The notes under the pieces: model-generated
Databases searched by the model: none
Seen by the model: the letters and a program-made list of their open reading frames with translations, nothing else
Told to the model about the DNA's origin: nothing
Shown: piece after piece, positions 17,701 through 24,097 of the stretch
Position numbering within the stretch: position 1 is the first letter of the stretch
Layout: every line of letters starts with the position of its first letter
Program-made: the position numbers and the translations under genes
Assembly: GCF_008042125.1 (NCBI RefSeq)
Contig: NZ_RDBI01000065.1
Span: 319,000 to 352,787 of the forward strand
From: Streptomyces sp. MS191
GTDB taxonomy: Bacteria > Actinomycetota > Actinomycetes > Streptomycetales > Streptomycetaceae
Direction: 5' to 3'
Length of the DNA stretch: 33,788 nucleotides

Positions 17701-18331
17701 CTACACGGTGTGGGGCGGGTACGCGTACGGCCGGGGCCTCGAAGGCCGCCCGGCCCGGGCGGAGATGGAGACCGCGTACAAGCGGATCGCCGTGGCCGCG
17801 AAGAACACGGACACGCGCGAGCACGACATCGCGGACTCCGACGACTACTTCCAGTACCACGGCGGCATGGTGGCGACCGTCCGCGCGCTCAAGGGCACGG
17901 CCCCCGAGGCGTACATCGGCGACTCCACCCGTCCGGAGACGGTTCGCACCCGAACGCTGGTGGAGGAGACCTCCCGCGTCTTCCGCGCCCGGGTGGTCAA
18001 CCCGAAGTGGATCGAGGCGATGCGCCGCCACGGCTACAAGGGTGCCTTCGAACTCGCGGCGACGGTGGACTACCTGTTCGGCTACGACGCGACGACGGGT
18101 GTGGTCGCCGACTGGATGTACGACAAGCTCACGGAGACGTACGTCCTGGACCCGGAGAACCAGGCCTTCCTGAAGGAGGCCAACCCCTGGGCCCTGCACG
18201 GCATCGCGGAACGCCTCCTGGAAGCCGAGTCCCGCGGCATGTGGGAGAAGCCGGACCCGGAGGTCCTGGACCGCCTGCGCCAGGTGTTCCTCCAGACGGA
18301 GGGCGACCTGGAGGGCGGCGACGAGGACTGA
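14717..18331 (+). CDS. cobN: Cobaltochelatase large subunit CobN
   Basis: A 1204-residue protein, full length for CobN/BchH-type chelatase subunits. It inserts Co2+ into hydrogenobyrinic acid a,c-diamide with ATP supplied by an AAA+ partner complex (CobST or ChlI/ChlD-like). Visible signatures are YYRAHHMSGNTGFV near 157, the AYPTKHSRIGNAVGLDTP block near 338, HLGKHGNLEWLPGKNAGLS near 523 and a C-terminal SDDYFQYHGGMVATVRALKG region near 1037. The Shine-Dalgarno GAGGAAGG precedes the ATG by about 11 bases and adjoins the riboswitch expression platform. No chelatase AAA+ subunit gene follows: the transcript is closed by a hairpin at 18352. The antisense frame open over most of the gene is a codon-bias shadow. 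Confidence 0.96.
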   Translation: MRILLLSHSDTDLLSARAAGGPVEYRFANPARLPAADLPGLLDGADLVLVRLLGGLRAWEEGLEALLAEDQPRPVVVLSGEQAPDAQLMEASTVPIGVATEAHAYLAHGGPDNLEQLARFLSDTVLLTGHGFESPAAAPTWGPLERTPGTTDGPTVAVLYYRAHHMSGNTGFVAALCEALEDAGAQARPLFVASLRAPEPELLDRLRDADAIVTTVLAAGGTRPAEAQAGGDEEAWDAGALASLDVPILQALCLTGSRAAWEENDEGLSPLDAASQVAVPEFDGRLITVPFSFKEIDEDGLPSYVADAERAARVAGIAVRHARLRHIPNAEKKLALVLSAYPTKHSRIGNAVGLDTPASAVALLRRLREEGYDFGPVEDVPGLVSGDGDELIYALIEAGGHDQDWLTEEQLARNPVRIPAADYKRWYATLPAELRASVEEHWGPAPGEMFLDRSRNPDGDIVLAALRRGNLLVVIQPPRGFGENPIAIYHDPDLPPSHHYLAAYRWIAARTEDGGFGADAMVHLGKHGNLEWLPGKNAGLSAACGPDAALGDLPLVYPFLVNDPGEGTQAKRRVHATLVDHLVPPMARADSYGDIARLEQLLDEYAQISSMDPSKLPAIRAQIWTLIQAAKLDHDLGMADRPDDDGFDDFLLHVDGWLCEVKDAQIRDGLHVLGGAPAGEARVNLVLSILRARQIWGGTQALPGLREALGLDESAATRTTADEAEAKARELVEAMEAADWSVDAVPAVAGAYGTEVADVLRFACEQVVPRLAATTDELAHAVHALNGGFVPAGPSGSPLRGLVNVLPTGRNFYSVDPKAVPSRLAWETGQALADSLLERYRADNGEWPTSVGLSLWGTSAMRTAGDDVAEALALLGVRPTWDDASRRVNGLEPIPAAELGRPRVDVTLRISGFFRDAFPHVIGLLDDAVRLAASLDEPAESNYVRAHTQADLAAHGDERRATTRIFGSRPGTYGAGILQLIDSRDWRTDADLAEVYTVWGGYAYGRGLEGRPARAEMETAYKRIAVAAKNTDTREHDIADSDDYFQYHGGMVATVRALKGTAPEAYIGDSTRPETVRTRTLVEETSRVFRARVVNPKWIEAMRRHGYKGAFELAATVDYLFGYDATTGVVADWMYDKLTETYVLDPENQAFLKEANPWALHGIAERLLEAESRGMWEKPDPEVLDRLRQVFLQTEGDLEGGDED

Positions 18332-18351
18332 CGCCGGCGCGCTCCAGGGTG

Positions 18352-18382
18352 GACCGAACGGGACGCCTCGTCCCGTTCGGTC
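18352..18382. terminator. Bidirectional terminator after cobN
   Basis: Perfect 13-bp stem GACCGAACGGGAC (18352-18364) / GTCCCGTTCGGTC (18370-18382) with a 5-base loop, between the convergent cobN and nucleoside hydrolase genes. Confidence 0.85.
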
Positions 18383-18416
18383 GACCGCACGGCTCCCCTC
18401 CCCGGAACGCGCGACG

Positions 18417-19373
18417 CTACGTCTCGTTCGTTCGGGTGCCGAGCACCCGCACCGCCTCGACGATCAGATCCCAGAACCCGGCCACGTCGACCTCCATGCC
18501 CACGTCGACGTGCGGCGCGACACCCGTCACCCCGTCCAGGTCCACCACCGTCGCCCCTCGCGTGTACGTCCCCGTCAGCTCCACGGACACCGCGGCCCGC
18601 ACCAGGCTGACCAGCGACGGGTCGATCAGATGGGCCACCGTCAGCGGATCGTGCAGCGGCGGCGCGTCGAAGCCGAAGACCTGGCGGTAGGTGGAGGCGA
18701 AGAAGGTCAGCAGGTCCACGCAGAGCCGGCTGAGCGGCGTGTCCAGGGCCGCGATACGGGCGACGACGTCGGGGGTCGCGCGGACCTGGTGGGTGGCGTT
18801 GAGGCCGAACATCGTCACCGGCAGCCCGCTGGTGAGGACGATGTCCGCCGCCTCCGGGTCGCACAGGATGTTGAACTCCGCGGCCGGTGTGGTGTTCCCG
18901 CGGCCGGTCGAGCCGCCCATCAGCACGATCCGCTCGATCCGGGGGGTCAGCTCCGGATGGGCGAGCAGCAGTGTCGCGATGTTCGTCAGCGGCCCGGTCG
19001 GCACCAGGGTCACGGGCACCGGGTGCGCGAGCAGCGTGTCCCGGATCAGCGTGAGGGCGTCGCGCGGGTCCAGCGGGACGCGGGGCTCGCCCGCACCCCA
19101 GCCGGGGCCGTCGAGCCCGGTGCGCCCGTGGATGTCCTCGGCGAGCCGCGGCCTGCCGTGCAGCGGACTGTCCCGGCCCGCCGCGACCGGCACGCCGTCG
19201 AGGCCGGCGGCGTCGCACACCCGGCGGGCGTTGAGGGTCGTCTTCTCCAGCGACTGGTTGCCGGCCACGGTGGTGATCGCCAGCAGCTCGACGGCGGGGT
19301 GCGCGGCGGCCAGCAGGATGTTGAACGCGTCGTCGTGGCCGGGATCGCAGTCGAGGATCACGGGTACGGCCAT
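18417..19373 (-). CDS. Inosine/uridine-preferring nucleoside hydrolase family protein
   Basis: A 318-residue N-ribohydrolase that should split the N-glycosidic bond of ribonucleosides to base plus ribose. The calcium-binding signature VILDCDPGHDDA has its aspartates at D8, D10, D14 and D15. LVPTGPLTN (near 125), VLMGGSTGRGN with AEFNILCDPEAADIVL (near 155-180), and PPLHDPLTVAH near 240 complete the active site, so the enzyme looks functional. The ATG at 19373 is chosen because the family begins at this strand and GGTGG lies upstream; the frame is open further 5' without conserved sequence. Base specificity cannot be read. The link to the neighbouring cobalamin genes appears only positional. 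Confidence 0.92.
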   Translation of the reverse strand: MAVPVILDCDPGHDDAFNILLAAAHPAVELLAITTVAGNQSLEKTTLNARRVCDAAGLDGVPVAAGRDSPLHGRPRLAEDIHGRTGLDGPGWGAGEPRVPLDPRDALTLIRDTLLAHPVPVTLVPTGPLTNIATLLLAHPELTPRIERIVLMGGSTGRGNTTPAAEFNILCDPEAADIVLTSGLPVTMFGLNATHQVRATPDVVARIAALDTPLSRLCVDLLTFFASTYRQVFGFDAPPLHDPLTVAHLIDPSLVSLVRAAVSVELTGTYTRGATVVDLDGVTGVAPHVDVGMEVDVAGFWDLIVEAVRVLGTRTNET

Positions 19374-19545
19374 ACCGCCACCGTCCCACAGGTGTGCCCC
19401 GCCGTCACCGGCCCTCGCTCGCCCGTCGCCCGTCGCAGGCGCATCGGTCCTCCGCTCGGAACGTCCGCAGACCGCCCTGCGGCTCCGCGCACCAGTCAAC
19501 AGCCGGAAGGCGGGTGGCGCATGTCGACCGCAAAGCGCATTGTTC

Positions 19546-19558
19546 TAGTAGAGTACTA
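19546..19558 (+). promoter_or_regulatory. Operator-like palindrome upstream of the DUF1648/GntR genes
   Basis: TAGTAGAGTACTA has perfect 5-bp arms (TAGTA/TACTA) around a 3-base spacer, within an AT-rich stretch flanked by TTGTT and AACAA. It overlaps TAGAGT (19549-19554), a plausible -10 hexamer, and lies 25 bases upstream of the first start. Autoregulation by the YtrA-type GntR protein of this operon is the likely use, by inference. Confidence 0.5.
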
Positions 19559-19582
19559 ACAACTTTGTGAGGGGGTTCTCCG

Positions 19583-20530
19583 ATGAACCGTGGTCCGACC
19601 CGTCTCCGCCTGCTCGCGGCCCTGCCGTTCCCGCTCGTACTCGCCGCGCACACCACGCTGTTCGTGCGCTGGGGCGACCGGCTGCCCGACCCGCTCGCCA
19701 CCCACTTCTCCGCCGGCGGCGGGGGCCGCGCCGACGGATGGACCGGTGCGACGGCCTACGCCCTGATCGCCTCCGGACTGCTCGTCGCCCTCGGCGCCGG
19801 CTGGACCCTGCTCGTACGGCGCGGCGCGCTCTGGGGCGCCTGGGCGACGGCGGGCTTCACCGGCGCCCTGCTCCTCCTGGTCCTCGGCGACAACCTCGAC
19901 GCGGTCGACGCGGCGACGGTCACCTCGCCGCCCGCGCACCTCCTGGTCGCGGGGGCCGCGGCGGGCGTCGCCGGGCTCCTCGGCCTGGCCCTGACCCGTC
20001 TCGTACCGCCGGAACCCGCGGTCCCGCCGGGGCCGGGGGCCGTGCAGGCCCTGCCGCTCGGGGCGACCGAGGTCGCGGGCTGGTCCCGTGGGGCGGGCTC
20101 GCGCGCCATGGCGTCCGTCGGCGCGGTGACCGGGACGGCGGGCCTCGCCCTGTTCGTCGCGGGACCCTGGCCGGTCGCGCTCGTCCTCCTCGTCTCCGGT
20201 CTGCTCGTCCTGCTCCTCGCGGGGGTCCGCGTCAGCGTCGACCGCCGCGGGCTCACCGTCCGGCCCACGCTCGCCCCCTGGCCCCGGATCCGGGTGCCCC
20301 TCGACAGGGTCGAGGGCGCGAGCGTCCGCGACGTCGACCCGCTCGCGGACTTCGGAGGCTGGGGCTACCGCGTGCGGGCGCACGCCACCGGGGTGGTCCT
20401 GCGCTCGGGCCAGGCACTGGTCGTACGGAAGGACGGCGGCCGGGAGTTCGCGGTCACCGTGCCCGACGCGGCCACGGCGGCGGCGCTCCTCAACGCGCTC
20501 GTCGAACGCCGTGGGCATGGGAAGGTCTGA
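19583..20530 (+). CDS. DUF1648 membrane protein with C-terminal PH-like domain
   Basis: A 315-residue integral membrane protein. The N-terminal region carries the DUF1648 signature RLPDPLATHFSAGG (33-46) after a first hydrophobic segment. About five to six hydrophobic segments are visible in total (roughly 10-28, 58-80, 85-103, 120-138, and a pair at 186-222). The last 90 residues, from VSVDRRGLTVRP, are soluble and resemble the bacterial PH-like fold. No enzymatic motif is seen. It has a strong Shine-Dalgarno (GAGGGGG) and is followed after 2 bases by a YtrA-type GntR gene; this pairing recurs in Streptomyces and resembles cell-envelope stress modules. Exact function unknown. Confidence 0.85.
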   Translation: MNRGPTRLRLLAALPFPLVLAAHTTLFVRWGDRLPDPLATHFSAGGGGRADGWTGATAYALIASGLLVALGAGWTLLVRRGALWGAWATAGFTGALLLLVLGDNLDAVDAATVTSPPAHLLVAGAAAGVAGLLGLALTRLVPPEPAVPPGPGAVQALPLGATEVAGWSRGAGSRAMASVGAVTGTAGLALFVAGPWPVALVLLVSGLLVLLLAGVRVSVDRRGLTVRPTLAPWPRIRVPLDRVEGASVRDVDPLADFGGWGYRVRAHATGVVLRSGQALVVRKDGGREFAVTVPDAATAAALLNALVERRGHGKV

Positions 20531-20532
20531 CC

Positions 20533-20892
20533 ATGCTCTTCCGGGTCGACCCCGCCTCCGCCGTACCGCTCGGCGACCAGATCGCGGGCTGTGTCCGCGG
20601 CGCCCTCGCCGACGGCTCGGCCGTCCCCGGCGAACGCCTCCCGGCCGCCCGGGAACTCGCCGACTCCCTGGGCGTCAACGTCCACACCGTCCTGCGCGGC
20701 TACCAGCGCCTGCGCGAGGAGGGCCTGATCGAACTGCGCCGCGGCCGGGGAGCCGTCATCGTCCCCGGCGCCGCCGTCCAGGACCGGGCCCGGCTGGTCG
20801 GACGCGTCCGCGACGTCCTGGCGGAGGCACGCGGCCTGGGCCTGACCGAGGACGAGATCCTGGACCTGGTCAGGACCGCGCTGACGGGTTGA
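20533..20892 (+). CDS. YtrA-subfamily GntR transcriptional regulator
   Basis: A 119-residue regulator with an N-terminal winged helix (PLGDQIAGCVRGALADG, LPAARELADSLGVNVHTVLR near 36-55, YQRLREEGLIELRRGRGAVI) and only a short C-terminal helical tail (LVGRVRDVLAEARGLGLTEDEIL), as in YtrA proteins, which lack a large effector-binding domain. It is 2 bases downstream of the DUF1648 gene and surely co-transcribed. It probably represses its own operon at the palindrome at 19546-19558. The effector is unknown; YtrA-type proteins often govern membrane transporter or envelope-stress genes. Confidence 0.92.
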   Translation: MLFRVDPASAVPLGDQIAGCVRGALADGSAVPGERLPAARELADSLGVNVHTVLRGYQRLREEGLIELRRGRGAVIVPGAAVQDRARLVGRVRDVLAEARGLGLTEDEILDLVRTALTG

Positions 20893-20906
20893 CGGGCGGG
20901 CCCGTC
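20891..20906. terminator. Weak hairpin after the GntR gene
   Basis: GACGGGC (20891-20897) and GCCCGTC (20900-20906) are perfectly complementary, with only 2 bases between them, so the effective stem is shorter. It overlaps the stop codon and lies between two convergent genes. Confidence 0.3.
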
Positions 20907-20963
20907 CCACGGCCCCGCGCGGTGCCGCCACGGGCCCGCGCGGTGCGGCGCCGGTCGGCGTGC

Positions 20964-21572
20964 TCAGTCGGTGTCGCCGCCCGCCCCCGTGAACGGCCCG
21001 CCGAGGCGCAGGTTCCAGCGACCGGAGCGGCCGCTGAGGTGCACGCCGGCCAGCGGCCGCACGTCCAGCCGCCAGAAGACCCGGTCGTCCGCGCCGAGGG
21101 CGTGGACCACCACGGCCCGGACGACGTCGGGCTCGGCCACGACGAGCACCCGGCCCGCCGGGTGCGGCGCGTCCAGCCAGCCGCCGACCCGCTCGCGCAG
21201 CGCCCGCAGGGACTCGCCGCCGTGCGGGGCGGCGTCCGGGTCGGAGAGCCAGGCGGCCACCGACTCCTCCTCCTCGCCCACGAGGGCGTCCAGGGTCCGG
21301 CCCCGCCAGCGGCCCATCGCGCAGCCGGCGAGGGCGTCCACCGGAGCAGCCCCGGGGAACCCGAGCGCCTCCGCCGTCTCCCGGCACCGGACCGAGGGCG
21401 AGACGAGGACGCGCGCCCCGGCGCCACCGGACGTCCGGACCGGGTCCAGGGCCCGCCCCAGCTCCTCCGCCCGGGTCCGGCCGGCCGCCTCCAGCGGTTC
21501 GCCGTCGTCGAAACGGGCCTCGCGCAGCGCCGCGTTCACGGCGGGAGCGATCAGCGTGACGCGTGCGGTCAT
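20964..21572 (-). CDS. Histidine-phosphatase-fold protein lacking both catalytic histidines
   Basis: A 202-residue protein aligned with the phosphoglycerate-mutase/CobC superfamily. The phosphatase arginine motif SPSVRCRETAEALG (58-71), LAGCAMGRWRGRTL (81-94) and PHGGESL (116-122) are kept. The RHG motif expected after the first strand is replaced (LIAPAVNAALREARF, APA at about 9-11). The second histidine motif is also changed: VLVVAEPDVVRAV has EP (147-148) where HG is expected. It is therefore unlikely to be a phosphatase. It is divergent from the cobalamin-riboswitch-controlled cbtBA, close to where CobC-like proteins might be expected. A role in binding or regulation is possible. The start at 21572 has GAGGGA upstream. 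Confidence 0.8.
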   Translation of the reverse strand: MTARVTLIAPAVNAALREARFDDGEPLEAAGRTRAEELGRALDPVRTSGGAGARVLVSPSVRCRETAEALGFPGAAPVDALAGCAMGRWRGRTLDALVGEEEESVAAWLSDPDAAPHGGESLRALRERVGGWLDAPHPAGRVLVVAEPDVVRAVVVHALGADDRVFWRLDVRPLAGVHLSGRSGRWNLRLGGPFTGAGGDTD

Positions 21573-21652
21573 GGGTGACACATCCCTCAGGCTTCCATGC
21601 GCTCTTGGCCGCGAGGGCCCCGCGCGGTACGTTCTCCGCGACATTTCCATAT

Positions 21653-21765
21653 CGACGACAGCACGACGGAAGCCGGTGCAACTCCGGCACGGTCGCGCCA
21701 CTGTGAGCCGTGCCCGCCCGAACCAGGGGCGGAGCGCGGTGAGTCAGACCCGGAAGCCGTCGTCG
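21653..21765 (+). promoter_or_regulatory. Cobalamin riboswitch controlling cbtBA
   Basis: The core contains GCCGGTGCAACTCCGGC (from 21672), then GCGCCACTGTGA (from 21695) and GGTGAGTCAGACCC (from 21738). P1 forms a perfect 7-bp helix, CGACGAC (21653-21659) with GTCGTCG (21759-21765). It differs in its arms from the riboswitch of cobN but keeps all core boxes. A small hairpin, GGGAC (21779-21783) with GTTCCC (21788-21793), abuts the Shine-Dalgarno GAGGAGG at 21794. Adenosylcobalamin should therefore lower translation of cbtB and of the following cbtA. Confidence 0.93.
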
Positions 21766-21807
21766 CGCACCACCGTATGGGACGCGAGTTCCCGAGGAGG
21801 TACCACC

Positions 21808-22038
21808 ATGGCCGAGGCCCTCGCCTCATCCGCCGTCTCTTCCACCCCCACCGTCGCCCTTCCGGCATCCCTGCCGGTCCGCGCCGTGCTGCCCTGGGCC
21901 GCGTTCGCCGGAATCCTGATGCTGGTCGCGCTCTACTTCGTCGGCGCCGAGCAGGGCGCCCTGTCCGTCTTCGCGGGCAGCGACGTGCACGAGTGGGTGC
22001 ACGACGGTCGTCATCTGCTCGGCTTCCCCTGCCACTGA
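21808..22038 (+). CDS. cbtB: CbtB-type cobalt transporter subunit
   Basis: A 76-residue protein with one membrane segment (about 27-47, AVLPWAAFAGILMLVALYFV). Its short outward tail ends with a metal-binding pattern: H61, H65, H69, C75 and H76 (HEWVHDGRH...GFPCH). This is the CbtB architecture, and the protein is expected to gather Co2+ for the multi-spanning CbtA encoded 14 bases downstream. The start is clear: an ideal Shine-Dalgarno GAGGAGGT lies 6-13 bases upstream. A cobalamin riboswitch precedes it, which strongly supports a cobalt role. The N-terminal 20 residues are low-complexity Ala/Ser/Thr. Confidence 0.92.
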   Translation: MAEALASSAVSSTPTVALPASLPVRAVLPWAAFAGILMLVALYFVGAEQGALSVFAGSDVHEWVHDGRHLLGFPCH

Positions 22039-22052
22039 GGGGCGCCACGCAC

Positions 22053-22871
22053 ATGAACACCGCAACCGGTTCCACCGTGGGAAGACTGCTGCTCCGCGGC
22101 ATGCTCGCGGGTCTGCTCGCCGGACTGTTCGCCTTCGCCGTCGCGTACGTCGCCGGTGAGCCGTCCGTCGACGCCTCGATCGCCGTCGAGGAGGCCGCGG
22201 CCGCGAAGGAGGCCCACGCCGACCACGGCGCGACGTCCGGGCACGCCGCCGAACACGCCGCCGACGAGGAGGAGGAGATCGTCAGCCGGGACGTCCAGTC
22301 CACGGCCGGCCTCGCCACCGGCGTCCTCGTCTACGGGATCGCCCTCGGTGGGATCGCCTCCCTCGCGTTCTGCTTCGTCCTCGGACGGGTGGGCCGCTTC
22401 ACCCCGAAGGCGACCGCGGCTCTCGTCGCCGCCGCCGCCTTCACGACCGTCTACCTGGTGCCGTTCCTGAAGTACCCGGCGACCCCACCGGCGGTGGGCA
22501 ACCCGGACACCATCGGGAAGCGCACCACGCTCTTCTTCCTGATGATCGCGTTGAGCGTGCTGCTCGGCATCGCCGCAGTCGTGGCGGGCCGCCGTCTCGC
22601 GCCGCGCCTCGGCAACTGGAACGCGACCCTGGTCGCGGGCGCCGGCTTCGCCGCCGCGGTCGTGATCGCCTGCGCGGTCCTGCCGGGCAACGAGGACGCG
22701 GTGCAGGAGGGCTTCCCGGCCGCCGTGCTCTGGGACTTCAGGCTCGCGACCCTGGGGATCCAGCTCGCGTTGTGGGCGGCCTTCGCGGTCGTCTTCGGCC
22801 TGTTCGCGCAGCGGCTGCTCACGCCGCGCGAGGCAGCCGCACCGGCGGCCCCGGCGGCTTCGGCCGTCTGA
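22053..22871 (+). CDS. cbtA: CbtA-type cobalt transporter, multi-spanning subunit
   Basis: A 272-residue membrane protein with about six hydrophobic segments: 12-34, 86-106, 115-135, 152-174, 185-205 and 232-255. A long loop after the first segment is His- and acid-rich: H55, H58, H64 and H68, followed by DEEEE (71-75). This probably extracellular loop could bind Co2+ and pass it to the channel. The family is fixed by its association with CbtB and by the FLKYPATPPAVGNPDTI motif near 145-161, which is typical of CbtA. It shares the riboswitch-led transcript with cbtB and is closed by a strong hairpin. Confidence 0.92.
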   Translation: MNTATGSTVGRLLLRGMLAGLLAGLFAFAVAYVAGEPSVDASIAVEEAAAAKEAHADHGATSGHAAEHAADEEEEIVSRDVQSTAGLATGVLVYGIALGGIASLAFCFVLGRVGRFTPKATAALVAAAAFTTVYLVPFLKYPATPPAVGNPDTIGKRTTLFFLMIALSVLLGIAAVVAGRRLAPRLGNWNATLVAGAGFAAAVVIACAVLPGNEDAVQEGFPAAVLWDFRLATLGIQLALWAAFAVVFGLFAQRLLTPREAAAPAAPAASAV

Positions 22872-22893
22872 GCCCCGACGACGGGCGCCGGTG

Positions 22894-22935
22894 ACGGCCC
22901 CGCACCTTCCCCGTCCGCGGGGGGTGCGGGGCCGT
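22894..22935. terminator. Bidirectional terminator after cbtA
   Basis: Perfect 13-bp stem ACGGCCCCGCACC (22894-22906) / GGTGCGGGGCCGT (22923-22935). The loop itself can fold (CCCCG/CGGGG). It lies between the convergent cbtA and hydroxyacid dehydrogenase genes. Confidence 0.85.
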
Positions 22936-22968
22936 TCCCGTCTCACGGCGCCGCATCCCTTCCGGGGC

Positions 22969-23928
22969 TCAGCGCAGTTCGCGGATCGGCGCCCCGGCCA
23001 GCCACGCCTCGATGTCCTCGACCGCCCCGCCGTGGAACCGGGCGTAGTTGCCCTCCGTGACGTAGCCCAGGTGCGGCAGTGCGAGGACGTTCGGCAGGGT
23101 GCGCAACGGGTCGTCGGCCGGGAGGGGTTCGGTCGCGAAGACGTCGAGGCCCGCCCCCGCGATCCATCCCTCGCGCAGGGCTCGCAGCAGCGCCTCGCCG
23201 TCGACGAGGCCCGCGCGTGAGGTGTTGACCAGCCGGGCCGTGGGACGCATGGCGCGCAGTTCGTCCTCGCCGACGATGCCGCGGGTGCGGTCCGAGAGCA
23301 CCAGATGGAGCGAGACGACATCGCTGCCGGCCATCAACTCCCGCTTGTCCGCGACGCGTCGGACGCCGTGCTCGGCGGCGCGCTCGTCGGTCAGGTGCGG
23401 GCTCCAGGCGACCACGTCCATGCCGAAGGCGAGTCCGACGCGGGCGACCCGGCCGCCGATCCGGCCGAGACCGAGGAGCCCGAGGGTCCGCCCGGCCAGG
23501 TCGGTGCCGACGGTGGACTGCCAGGGACCGCCCTCCCGCAGGCCCTGCGCCTCGGTCCGCACGTGCCGGGCCAGCCCCAGGATCAGCGCCCAGGTCAGCT
23601 CGACGGGCGGTTCGGCGCTGCTGGTGGTGCCGCAGACCGTGATCCCGTGGCGCGCGGCCGCGGCCAGGTCGATGGAGGCGTTGCGCATCCCGGACGTGAC
23701 GAGCAGCCGCAACCGGGGAAGCCGGTCGAGCAGCTCGGCGTCCACCGGGGTCCGCTCCCGCATCACGACCACGATCTCGCAGTCCTCCAGGGCGGCCACC
23801 AGGGCGTCCCGGTCGGTCAGGTGCTCGCGCAGGACCCGGACGTCGACCCGGTCGGCGAGCGCGCTCCAGTCCGCGGAGGTGAGGGCGACGCCCTGGTAGT
23901 CGTCGAGTACGGCGCAGCGCAGCTTCAT
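22969..23928 (-). CDS. D-2-hydroxyacid dehydrogenase family protein
   Basis: A 319-residue NAD(P)-dependent oxidoreductase of the D-isomer-specific 2-hydroxyacid dehydrogenase family. The N-terminal flavodoxin-like domain begins MKLRCAVLDDYQ. The nucleotide-binding loop is LGLLGLGRIGGRVA (near 155). The catalytic set is visible: Arg in VNTSRAGLVD (near 240), Glu in FATEPLP (near 271) and His in LALPHLGYVT (near 291), so it should be active. The substrate 2-keto acid is not evident. The ATG at 23928 begins the conserved part; an ATG three codons upstream (23937) is equally possible and no start has a clear Shine-Dalgarno. Confidence 0.9.
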   Translation of the reverse strand: MKLRCAVLDDYQGVALTSADWSALADRVDVRVLREHLTDRDALVAALEDCEIVVVMRERTPVDAELLDRLPRLRLLVTSGMRNASIDLAAAARHGITVCGTTSSAEPPVELTWALILGLARHVRTEAQGLREGGPWQSTVGTDLAGRTLGLLGLGRIGGRVARVGLAFGMDVVAWSPHLTDERAAEHGVRRVADKRELMAGSDVVSLHLVLSDRTRGIVGEDELRAMRPTARLVNTSRAGLVDGEALLRALREGWIAGAGLDVFATEPLPADDPLRTLPNVLALPHLGYVTEGNYARFHGGAVEDIEAWLAGAPIRELR

Positions 23929-24097
23929 GGCGCCCATGATCGCCCACGGGAGCCTACGGGAGAGGGCGCGGGTGCGCGCGCCGGTGCTGCGGCAGACGGG
24001 TGAGCGGCCCGATCCGACAGGACAAACCGTGGAGAGGGCCAAAGAATTGCCCTGATTCGTCCCGATCCAAGGGAACGTTCCGGAGAGCGGAGAACGC

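Noticed and set aside
14651-18199. Open frame of over 1100 codons on the minus strand across cobN
   Set aside because: It mirrors the cobN codons. High GC at third positions removes stop codons from the antisense frame. The translation is low-complexity (Val/Gly/Arg/Asp) with no family motif, while cobN has all its motifs.
18417-19373. Nucleoside hydrolase as a member of the cobalamin pathway
   Set aside because: It is convergent with cobN beyond a strong terminator, has no riboswitch, and its family acts on free nucleosides. No evidence links it to the pathway.
20964-21572. Pseudogene status for the histidine-phosphatase-like gene
   Set aside because: The frame is intact, codon use is normal, and the non-catalytic motifs are well kept. 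Loss of catalysis alone does not make it a pseudogene.
24000-24097. Promoter or hairpin (AGGGC/GCCCT) upstream of the APC transporter
   Set aside because: The 5-bp stem with a 9-base loop is too short to support, and no convincing -10/-35 pair is seen.
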